A stretch of DNA of 64,000 nucleotides from Bin5 sp965200615. GTDB lineage: Bacteria > Chloroflexota > Anaerolineae > Caldilineales > Caldilineaceae. The stretch's first letter is position 1. Every line of letters begins with the position of its first letter. Positions 8,400-16,239 of this stretch are shown here, piece by piece. The translations under genes and the position numbers were made by a program. The notes beneath the pieces were generated by a model. The model made no database searches, had not been told where the DNA came from, and was given only the letters and a program-made list of their open reading frames with translations. The stretch lies in NCBI GenBank assembly GCA_965200615.1, contig OZ241377.1:4216001-4280000 (forward strand), read 5' to 3'.

Positions 8400-10859
8400 C
8401 TAATTTGACTCAGTGGAACGCAGACTTATAACATCGATCGATTTCCAGGCTGCACGCTCCTCAAGCCATCTGTCCTTCAGTAGAGTAGGCAGGGTGCCAA
8501 CATTCAGCCGGCGCTCTGCCTCCACGCTGCAACGAAGTTCAACTTCGAAACTACCGGTATTTCGGCCGGCGTCGGATATGCGCTCGCGCAGATTGCCAAG
8601 TCCCGCCGCTGCTGCATGAAACTCCGCCTCAACGCGGTCGCCCCCACTCATCGCACCAGCATCTTCGTCCGTCATTCCATCCTGCATTCGAGTCAGTTGC
8701 CACGTCCATCGCAGGTCGCCCGTTTCCGCATTTGCCTCTCCAAAGACATTCAAAGAAAAGTCGGCCTGTCTGTTGAGCGCGGCCCGGTAAAACCGATACA
8801 CCTCTCGAAAACTGCGGCTGAACTGCGCGGGAGGTAGATCGCGGCGGGCTTGCCTGCCATAGCTCCTGCTGGAAAGTCGCTCGTCCAGAATGGCTACTAC
8901 GCCGCGGTCGGCCGTCCGCCGAATCAAGCGCCCGAATCCCTGCTTCAGCGTCAAAGTCATCAGCGGGACCATATACTTTCTGAAGCTGCTCCCCTCCTCA
9001 ATCTCTTCCAGCGCTTTCATTCTGGCCTCGTGAAGTGGATCGCTGGGCGTTGGGAATGGCAGCTTGTCCAGAACGACCAGGCTCAAGTCGTCGCCAGGCA
9101 GATCGACACCCTGCCAGAAAGATCTCGTCGCCAGTAAAACGCTATGAGGCGTCTCGCGAAACCAGTCAAGGAGCAGGTTGCGGGGGAGTTGCCCTTGGGC
9201 ATGCAGGGGCCAGGCGACCTGTTTCAGGCGGTCATGGACCTGTTGCAGACCGGTCCAACTGGTGAAAAGACAAAGAGCCCTTCCCCGGCTCACATTGAGG
9301 AGCCGCTCAGTCTCAGCGGAAACCGCGTCGTAAAAGGGATCCCTGTTTCTCCAGTCGAAAGCAGGAAGCGCCGGTTGATACAACAAGGCCTGTTCGGAGT
9401 AGTTGAAGACGGAATCGGAGATGAGTTCCAGCGGGGCGCCCTTCACGCCGCATCTGCTCCTGAAATGGTCGAAGCTGCCGTTCGTTGCCAAGGTGGCGCT
9501 GGCGCAAACCACCGTGCGCCCCTCCTCTTCAAAGAGATGCCGGGCAAGGTCATGGGACGGATCGACCGGCGCAGCATGTAGACGAAGCTTAAGATGACGG
9601 GACCCCTTTATCCTTTCCGCGTAGCGAACGGTAAGGTCGTCCTTTGAACTGCTTGATACCGCTTGCATTTTTCCTGCCAGGGAGCCAAGCCCCTTCACAG
9701 CCAGTTCATAGCTGGCCTCCTCTTCGGATTCCTCAGCAGTGAGCGGCGGTTGGTCCGCGTCCTCTCTCTGACTATAGGGGTTTGCCTTACGCATTTCGTC
9801 CTGTAAGTCAATCAAGCCGCCCGCCAGCGTTCGCAGCGCCTCCAGGTCCCTGTCAATCCGAAAGACGTTAGCCTTCGATAGCCTATCTACTTCAGAGAAG
9901 GCCAGCTGATTTTGGGACTGCAACGCGACCAGATGTTCTTCTTCCACGTGGCCCTTGAAGACAGCGCCCCCCAGAAGCTGCACAAGAGCGTAATCGGTCG
10001 TCTCTATCTCAAAGACCGACGTGGCTGTATCTTCCAGCTGATGTGCCTCGTCAATAATGTAGACTGCCGCCTCAGGTAGAATCACCTGCCCCATTTCGCC
10101 CAACTCCAGGGCATTCAGCAGGAGGTGATGATTGGTGATGATTACCTGGGCTTGCCGCGCCTTTTCCCGCATCTGGTTCACAAAGCAGTTGTCTTCGAAG
10201 TGGCTGCAGATGCGGCTTATGCAGTCATCGGGAAAACTGACAACTCGAGGCCGCAGGTCATTTTTCAAGACGAATTGGAGGTCGTCAATGTCCCCGGTAT
10301 CGGTGCGTTCCAGCCATTGCCGCAAAGACGCAACCTGCTCGTCTTCTCTGTCCAGAAACGCGAGCCGGCTTCTTTCGACCGACTCTTTTTCCCACTTGTG
10401 GCTGCAGATGTAGTTATTCCGCCCTTTTACTACGATGGCATCGATGGGACGGTCCAGGACAGTGCGCAGGAATGGGATATCCTTGCGGAAGAGCTGGTCT
10501 TGCAGAGACTTGTTTGCAGTGGCTACGACGATCTTCTGCTCGCTGAGGATTGCAGGCAGGAGGTAGGCTAATGACTTCCCAGTACCGGTCGGGGCCTCAA
10601 TCAGCGCCGGGCACTGGTTGAGAATCGCCCGTTTAACGAGATTTGCCATCTCCAACTGGCCTGGCCGCAGTTCGTAGTCAGCCATTGCCCCGGACAGCAC
10701 TCCGCCAGAACGGAAATAAGCATCAAGATCACACTCTGCCAGAGGAGACGAACTTTTCTCCGCATTATCGTTGCCATAGCGCCCCTTTTCCTCTCCAACC
10801 TCGAGCTGAGAAAGGTCGTCTGGCAGTTTTGCAATGTAAGGCTGCTCTAAGTTCACCAT
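8400..10859 (-). CDS. dinG: DinG-family ATP-dependent DNA helicase
   Basis: XPD/DinG-type superfamily 2 helicase of 819 residues, acting 5' to 3' on damaged or R-loop-bearing DNA. Visible features: ELRPGQLEMA, Walker A EAPTGTGKS at about residues 88-96, the Fe-S cysteines (one in ICSHKW, then CISRIC and DNC), the DEAH box IDEAHQLED, and C-terminal motifs LLATRSFWQGVDLPG and QGFGRLIRR. No exonuclease domain precedes the helicase, unlike the Firmicute long form. A promoter-like element ends only 6 nt before the ATG, so the message may be leaderless. It converges on the alcohol dehydrogenase with 40 bp between stops. Confidence 0.93.
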   Translation of the reverse strand: MVNLEQPYIAKLPDDLSQLEVGEEKGRYGNDNAEKSSSPLAECDLDAYFRSGGVLSGAMADYELRPGQLEMANLVKRAILNQCPALIEAPTGTGKSLAYLLPAILSEQKIVVATANKSLQDQLFRKDIPFLRTVLDRPIDAIVVKGRNNYICSHKWEKESVERSRLAFLDREDEQVASLRQWLERTDTGDIDDLQFVLKNDLRPRVVSFPDDCISRICSHFEDNCFVNQMREKARQAQVIITNHHLLLNALELGEMGQVILPEAAVYIIDEAHQLEDTATSVFEIETTDYALVQLLGGAVFKGHVEEEHLVALQSQNQLAFSEVDRLSKANVFRIDRDLEALRTLAGGLIDLQDEMRKANPYSQREDADQPPLTAEESEEEASYELAVKGLGSLAGKMQAVSSSSKDDLTVRYAERIKGSRHLKLRLHAAPVDPSHDLARHLFEEEGRTVVCASATLATNGSFDHFRSRCGVKGAPLELISDSVFNYSEQALLYQPALPAFDWRNRDPFYDAVSAETERLLNVSRGRALCLFTSWTGLQQVHDRLKQVAWPLHAQGQLPRNLLLDWFRETPHSVLLATRSFWQGVDLPGDDLSLVVLDKLPFPTPSDPLHEARMKALEEIEEGSSFRKYMVPLMTLTLKQGFGRLIRRTADRGVVAILDERLSSRSYGRQARRDLPPAQFSRSFREVYRFYRAALNRQADFSLNVFGEANAETGDLRWTWQLTRMQDGMTDEDAGAMSGGDRVEAEFHAAAAGLGNLRERISDAGRNTGSFEVELRCSVEAERRLNVGTLPTLLKDRWLEERAAWKSIDVISLRSTESN

Positions 10860-10865
10860 TGAGAA

Positions 10866-10894
10866 ATTTTAGCACGCATGTGCGCATACTCCAA
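10866..10894 (-). promoter_or_regulatory. Promoter of dinG, probably giving a leaderless mRNA
   Basis: Minus-strand TTGGAG (10894-10889), a 17-bp spacer and TAAAAT (10871-10866). The -10 box ends 6 nt before the ATG at 10859, so transcription should start at or next to the initiation codon. No Shine-Dalgarno precedes the ATG. Confidence 0.5.
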
Positions 10895-10902
10895 AATGAA
10901 GA

Positions 10903-10930
10903 ACGCCCTCGATCAGTGAACAGAGGGCGT
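10903..10930 (-). terminator. Hairpin terminator after the fasciclin/LysM gene
   Basis: ACGCCCTC (10903-10910) and GAGGGCGT (10923-10930) form an 8-bp stem around a 12-nt loop. On the minus strand it is followed by TCTTCATTTT, a weak T-rich tract. It lies 45 bp beyond the stop of the gene at 10975-12846 and overlaps the dinG upstream region. Confidence 0.45.
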
Positions 10931-10974
10931 CCTCAGAACTGGCAAGGGGGGGAACCTTACACCGTTGCTATATA

Positions 10975-12846
10975 TTATTGTGAACCGTTGTCATCTGGAT
11001 CAGGCAGCAGCTGGTGGATGAAGTGAATGACGCCGTTGGACGCTTCCACGTCGGCGATCACGATGGCAGTTCCTTCGACTGTGAGTGAGCCGTCATCGCT
11101 GGTTCCGACGTCGATCGTCCCCCCATGCAGCGTGGTCAGCGAGGCCTGCGAAGCAAGGTCGGATGCTGTCAACTTTCCGGAAACGACATGGTACTTGAGT
11201 GTTTCGGCCAGCAGATCCGAGTCGGCCATCAGCAGGTCAAGCCTGGCCTCTGGTAGTGAAGCAAACGCAGCGTTGGTCGGCGCAAAGATGGTATAGGGGC
11301 CGCCGTCGGCTATGGACGCAGTCAGGCCGGCCAAGTCCAGTGCCAGAAGCAGTATGTCCAATTGCTCATAGTCTCCGGCAACTTCGATGAGATCGTCATC
11401 CATTGCGCCCACCTCGCTGGTGGGTTCGGGCATCGCCGTTGCGGCCGCTGTTGGAGCTGGCGTTGCCTCTGGCATCGCTTCTGCCGTTGCGACGGGCGTC
11501 GCCGTTGCCGTGGCCTCGACCATTGCATCTGGCGTCGCCGTGGGGGCCGCTTCTTCTGTCGCCACAGGCGTTTCTGCCGCCGTCGCCACCGGTGTCGGGG
11601 CTTCTCCCCCTGTTCGCAGGGCCTCGGCGTCGGCCTGACTGGGGATCGTCAATACGTCGCCAACTTCAATAATGTCGCAGTTGGACAGAGAGTTCGCAGC
11701 GCAAATTGAAGACCAATAGACGGTCGTTCCGTAGGCTTGCGAGGAGATCGTGCCCAGCGTATCGCCTGCCTGCACTGTATAGGCGCCGCCCAGGGAAATG
11801 TCCGTGTCTGCCGCCGCGGATGAGGCGCCTGTGCCGGCAGCCGGCTGCTGGACAACCACCCTGTCCCCCTCTACCTGCTCGCCGGAGTCGTCGAGGAACA
11901 GTACGTTTTCGCCCGTCAAGGTGTAAGAAAAAGGCATCGTAGTGTCGTTGTAAGTGACCAGCGTCACGATTTCACCCACGTCGTTGATGCCTATCTCTGC
12001 AACTTTCCGCTTCATGCCCCCCATTGAGTCCATGGAGCTGGTGGCAAAGGCGCTTTCGGATGGCGGGACGGCATTGACGTACCGGTCAAACCCTACCTGC
12101 TTGAAAACGTAGAAGCCGGAGCCGTCGTCAATTTGCCGGCTGTCCTGTGGACCATATTCCATCTTGATCGTCACAGGCCGGCCGGTATCGATAACTTCCA
12201 GTCCCAAGTAGTGTTTTGCGAACTGTTCGTTCAGCTCACCCTGGACCCAGGTAGACCGTACCGCGCCCGTCGTCACCACGGGCGCCGGATCGGCAGCCGG
12301 TTGGAGGCCCGAAGGAGCGGGCGTGGACGTTGCGGGCGCCGCAGGCGTACTGCCGCTTACAACCTGTTCACCGGATTCATCGACAAACGTGACATTTTCT
12401 CCCGTCAAGGTGTAGGAGAGGTCCATATTTGTGTCATTAAAGACGACAATCGCAACGATCTCGGACGCGTCCGTTGATCCGATCCGGGCTGCCTTCCTCT
12501 TGATGCCTGACATCGATTCAGAGGAACCGGTTACGAATACAGTTTCCGGGGGCGGCGCCGCGTTGATGTACCTGTCAAATCCGCCCTGTTTGAACACGTA
12601 GAAGCCGGATCCTTCATCCAGCGTGTGGCTGTATTGAGGCTGGTAATCCATCTTGATCGTGACCGGTTGCGATGGGTCGATGACCTGCAGGCCCAGGTAG
12701 TGTTTGGCGAACTGCTCGTTCAGCTGCCCACTAACTGTTGCCGAATTGACGGAACCCTGCACGGTCAATGCGTATGGGCCTGCTACGAGAACCAGCGCCA
12801 CAACTGCAGCAAGGCCAACATAACGCCATGAAACTTTCAATTGCAT
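10975..12846 (-). CDS. Exported protein with duplicated unknown domain, LysM and fasciclin domains
   Basis: A 623-residue surface protein, likely held by an N-terminal helix (residues 9-28). Two copies of a domain of about 125 residues follow (about 36-162 and 200-326), both beginning with the same stretch (LNEQFAKHYLGL) and containing GSGFYVFKQ, FDRY and YTLTGEN; I do not recognise this domain. Residues about 355-403 are a LysM peptidoglycan-binding domain (YTVQAGDTLGTISSQAYG, ending VGDVLTIP). A Thr/Pro/Ala/Glu-rich linker spans about 410-485. Residues about 490-615 form a fasciclin domain (GPYTIFAPTNAAFASLP, LKYHVVSG, NGVIHFIHQLLPD). The architecture suggests a wall-tethered adhesion protein; this is inference. 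A hairpin terminator follows. Confidence 0.8.
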   Translation of the reverse strand: MQLKVSWRYVGLAAVVALVLVAGPYALTVQGSVNSATVSGQLNEQFAKHYLGLQVIDPSQPVTIKMDYQPQYSHTLDEGSGFYVFKQGGFDRYINAAPPPETVFVTGSSESMSGIKRKAARIGSTDASEIVAIVVFNDTNMDLSYTLTGENVTFVDESGEQVVSGSTPAAPATSTPAPSGLQPAADPAPVVTTGAVRSTWVQGELNEQFAKHYLGLEVIDTGRPVTIKMEYGPQDSRQIDDGSGFYVFKQVGFDRYVNAVPPSESAFATSSMDSMGGMKRKVAEIGINDVGEIVTLVTYNDTTMPFSYTLTGENVLFLDDSGEQVEGDRVVVQQPAAGTGASSAAADTDISLGGAYTVQAGDTLGTISSQAYGTTVYWSSICAANSLSNCDIIEVGDVLTIPSQADAEALRTGGEAPTPVATAAETPVATEEAAPTATPDAMVEATATATPVATAEAMPEATPAPTAAATAMPEPTSEVGAMDDDLIEVAGDYEQLDILLLALDLAGLTASIADGGPYTIFAPTNAAFASLPEARLDLLMADSDLLAETLKYHVVSGKLTASDLASQASLTTLHGGTIDVGTSDDGSLTVEGTAIVIADVEASNGVIHFIHQLLPDPDDNGSQ

Positions 12847-13106
12847 TTATTCCCTCCAGATTCCCGGAGAGCCGGCCCCCCTGTCTGCCGGAAGCGAACT
12901 CCCCGTTGCGACATCAGGCTCAGCCCCGGAATACGGATTCGTTTCGGAGACATTGCACGTAATATGTCCAGTTTAACCAAACCCAAGGCCAAGTAACAAC
13001 AGTTCCTGACCCACTTTTGGACTGTCCTACCACTGTTATGACCGGTCGGGATGATTTCGTGGCGCGAGCGTAGGCACAACGGAGTTTAATCGTTGAATTT
13101 CCTTTG

Positions 13107-15266
13107 CTAAGACTGACGCTGTACGACCAAATGGTGACAGGGCTTGTTGCTGACTTCGTCAGTACGATGAGGAACGACGATCGGAGAATCACTCGGATTG
13201 CCGTTGGCGTCGAGGATCTGCAGGGTGAACCTCTGTGGGGTGTCTCCGCCGTAGATGGGAAAGTCGAAGCGGCCGGTGTCGCTTGCACCGCTCTTGGATA
13301 CAGTCCGGTACGTATTGCCCCAAGCGTCGGTCAGACTAACGGCAACGCCCGGGAGGGCAACGCCCTGGTCGTCAACAGCCAGTCCCATCACATACTGGCC
13401 CGGGCACTGGTCATCGTGCCAGAGGCGGTCCAGAATGTATCGATGAGGCCCCAGGAGGCTTGGGCCGCTTACTTCAGACAGCTGCCCACTCGAGAAGATT
13501 TCAGGGGAAATCAGCGCGGCGGCATTGGCGAAATCGATCCCGACTGCAAAGCCCGTATAGTCAGCCATCAGACCCATCTCGTCACACCGGCCCAGGTAGA
13601 CAGGAAAGCCGGAACCCAGGTTCCACTCAAGGGCGCCTCTCCGGTCCCGCAGCAGCCTGCCCTCGTCAACAGTCCCGGCGTCCGCCCCGTCCAGCGTCCA
13701 GCAGTGATGACAGTAGGTTGGCGAGTCTGGCGGGAAGCCAAAGCGATCTGGCAGCGCCAGCAGGACGCGCTCCGCCCCGGCAGGGTGGCCGCAGTAGCCG
13801 AGTAAACGCGTTTCCAGGCCCGCCTCCGTTTGCCGCTTCAGGTAGACGGGCGCAGAGGAGACAGATTCAACACTGTCGACCAGGGGGAATGCACTACCGC
13901 TCTCCTGGTCACCGCCTTCTTCATTTCCTTCGTGCCCGCGGGCGACTGCGCGGCGTTTACCGGCGGCGTCCAGCCAGGCCGCGCTGAATATCTCGCCGCC
14001 CCCTGACCGGCAGGTCAAGCCGGGCGGACAATCTTCCAGCCGTTGCACGCCCTCGCTGACCGGAAACGCCCAGCCCGCATCCGTAACTGGCGCCTGCAGG
14101 ACGGCAAGGAGGGCAGGCTCTGCGAGGACGGTGCGCATGAACTCGTTCCAGACAGGCGCGGCCGCGCCTGCGCCGGTTGCATTGCGCATTGGGCGGCCGT
14201 CGGTATTGCCCACCCAAACACCGGTCAGCAGATGCCGTGTAAAACCCATCGTCCAGGCATCGCGATTGTTGTCGGTGGTTCCGGTCTTTGCCGCCACAGG
14301 CCGGCTCAGGGTCAGCTGGCTCCGGGCGCCAAACATCGGTACGCGCGCCGGGTCGTCGCTGAGGATGTCAGTCACCAGAGATGCGGCCTCCTCTGAGATT
14401 GCACGCGCTCCCTCGGTTGAGCTGATTTCCCTTAAGGTCTGGCCCTGTCCGTCTGTGATTGTCAGGAAGAATTGAGGCGCCTGGTAGCGACCGTGATTTG
14501 CTATCGTGTGGTAGGCGGAAGCCAGATCGAGCAGTGTTACCTCTCCACCTCCCAGTGTCAGACTCAACCCGTACCAGTCAGTCCCGCGATGCAAGCTTTC
14601 GACGCCCATTTTGCGAGCGCTCTCAAGCATTCGCTCGACGCCGACTGCGTCCAGCAGCTTTATTGCCGGAACGTTGTAGCTGTTGGCGAGCGCCGCTCTG
14701 ACGGTAACGGGACCGTGGAACTTGCGATCGTAATTGACCGGCCTGTACTCCTCTATGGCGCTGATTGTATAGGTAATGGGCGTGTCCCAGATTACCGTTG
14801 CGGGGCTGATGAGATTGTCGTTGAATGCAGTGGCGTAGAGGAGCGGCTTGATCGCGCTGCCCGGCTGCCGGGGACTGATTGCGACATTGACCTGGCCGTC
14901 GATCTCTTTATTCTTGTAATCGACGCTGCCGACCATGGCAAGAATCTCTGCAGTTCCGGGCTTGAGAGCAATCAGCGCTCCATTATTCATGCCAAAGCGA
15001 GGTTGAAGCGCGGCAACCTGTTGGGAAACGATCTGTTGCGCCTTTTCCTGCAGTGCAAGGTCGAGTGTCGTATAGATGTGCAGGCCGGCCCTCCGGACAT
15101 AACCTTGCCCCAGTAACTTGTCGAGTTCGAGGACCACGTAATCAACGAAATGCGGTGCGTGAGGAGAGTGAATTTCCGGTGACCCGCCCAGTTCCACCTC
15201 TGCGGCAAATGCTGCGTTCGCTTCATCCAGCGTCAGAAATCCGTGCCTCACCATCAGCGACAGCAC
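13107..15266 (-). CDS. Class A PBP, transpeptidase part (downstream of a frameshift)
   Basis: This 719-residue frame is the C-terminal part of a bifunctional penicillin-binding protein whose glycosyltransferase half lies in another frame at 15223-15999. It carries the penicillin-binding motifs: SAIK in QPGSAIKP, SYN in ANSYNVP and KTG in AKTGTTDN. A C-terminal Ig-like segment of about 60 residues follows. The apparent GTG start at 15266 lies inside conserved sequence (TVLSLMVRHGFL), so it is not a true start. The reading is restored if one base is removed from the G6 run at 15329-15334. It is either a pseudogene half, a sequencing error, or a product of ribosomal slippage. Confidence 0.75.
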   Translation of the reverse strand: MLSLMVRHGFLTLDEANAAFAAEVELGGSPEIHSPHAPHFVDYVVLELDKLLGQGYVRRAGLHIYTTLDLALQEKAQQIVSQQVAALQPRFGMNNGALIALKPGTAEILAMVGSVDYKNKEIDGQVNVAISPRQPGSAIKPLLYATAFNDNLISPATVIWDTPITYTISAIEEYRPVNYDRKFHGPVTVRAALANSYNVPAIKLLDAVGVERMLESARKMGVESLHRGTDWYGLSLTLGGGEVTLLDLASAYHTIANHGRYQAPQFFLTITDGQGQTLREISSTEGARAISEEAASLVTDILSDDPARVPMFGARSQLTLSRPVAAKTGTTDNNRDAWTMGFTRHLLTGVWVGNTDGRPMRNATGAGAAAPVWNEFMRTVLAEPALLAVLQAPVTDAGWAFPVSEGVQRLEDCPPGLTCRSGGGEIFSAAWLDAAGKRRAVARGHEGNEEGGDQESGSAFPLVDSVESVSSAPVYLKRQTEAGLETRLLGYCGHPAGAERVLLALPDRFGFPPDSPTYCHHCWTLDGADAGTVDEGRLLRDRRGALEWNLGSGFPVYLGRCDEMGLMADYTGFAVGIDFANAAALISPEIFSSGQLSEVSGPSLLGPHRYILDRLWHDDQCPGQYVMGLAVDDQGVALPGVAVSLTDAWGNTYRTVSKSGASDTGRFDFPIYGGDTPQRFTLQILDANGNPSDSPIVVPHRTDEVSNKPCHHLVVQRQS

Positions 15267-15999
15267 GGTCCTCTGACGCTCCTTTGCCGACTCCGGATCC
15301 GCAAAGAGGTCGAAACGCGCCGGCGATTGGGGGGATCCCGGCTATCAGCGTCGCCTCAGCCAGATTCAGCTCCGCTGCGGACTTGCCAAAATAGGTACGG
15401 GCGGCCGCCTGCGGCCCGTAGGCGAGGTGGCCGTAGTTGAGGAGATTCAGATAGAGTTCCAGGATTTCTTCTTTGGCGTAGGTCCTCGTCAGCTCACTGG
15501 CAAGCCCGACCTCTGCGATCTTGCGGTCAAAGGTCTGATCATAGCGCTCATCAGACCCCAGAAACAGATTGCGGGCCAATTGCATCGTGATCGTACTGGC
15601 CCCCGATACTATCTCGCCCTGTTCAACGTTTTGAAGCACCGCGCCGGCGATGCGAACCGGGTCTACGCCCGGATTGGTGAAAAACGTCGCGTCTTCGGTT
15701 GCAATGGTTGCGTTGATCAGATACGGGGAGATCTGGTCCAAAGAGGCCCATTCGCGTCGGCCTTCTCCGATTAGCTCCGCAAGTAACTGACCATTGCGAT
15801 CGTATAAGAATGTCGTCTGGAAGACGCGCGGAAGCGGCCCTGGCTGGTACAGCTGCATGTAGGCCTCAGCTACCCCGGCCAGCGAGATCGTCGGTCTCCG
15901 ACCGACGGCGCCGCGACGAGAGCCACAACCGGCCAGAACTATTGTGAGAAGCAACAAGAGAAGAAGCGGACGGCGCCGGTCGAAGATAGATCCAGGCAT
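15223..15999 (-). CDS. Class A PBP, glycosyltransferase (GT51) part, frameshifted
   Basis: N-terminal portion of the same class A PBP: it would polymerise lipid II on the outer face of the membrane. Residues 10-25 form a hydrophobic signal ending in the lipobox LAGC. GT51 landmarks are ATEDATFF, GASTITMQLARNL, ELYLNLLNYGHLAYGPQAAA and EATLIAGIP. After GIP the frame drifts into unrelated sequence and stops, whereas the intact neighbour (16240-19278) continues PQQPASFDLF. Shifting frame at the six-C run on the coding strand gives PQSPARFDLFADPE, the expected continuation. Its stop overlaps the downstream frame by 44 bp. Confidence 0.75.
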   Translation of the reverse strand: MPGSIFDRRRPLLLLLLLTIVLAGCGSRRGAVGRRPTISLAGVAEAYMQLYQPGPLPRVFQTTFLYDRNGQLLAELIGEGRREWASLDQISPYLINATIATEDATFFTNPGVDPVRIAGAVLQNVEQGEIVSGASTITMQLARNLFLGSDERYDQTFDRKIAEVGLASELTRTYAKEEILELYLNLLNYGHLAYGPQAAARTYFGKSAAELNLAEATLIAGIPPIAGAFRPLCGSGVGKGASEDRAVADGEARISDAG

Positions 16000-16239
16000 G
16001 AGGCGTAGCGGTCTGTATCAATTCGGGACGGATTTTCTACCTGAGGCGATTACTCCACTGCCCCAATTTGACTGGCTCATTCGTGGAAATGTCGCCTCGC
16101 CAATGCTAACGACGGGGCGGCGCGCCATGGTTCCAGGCAAACAGTGGCTCTTGGCGAAAGTTCCTCGATGCTTTCGCCGCCGCACGTTGTCTCAGCCTGG
16201 CGGATTTCCAGGCAGAAGTCTGCTGTCCGAAATGGTTAC

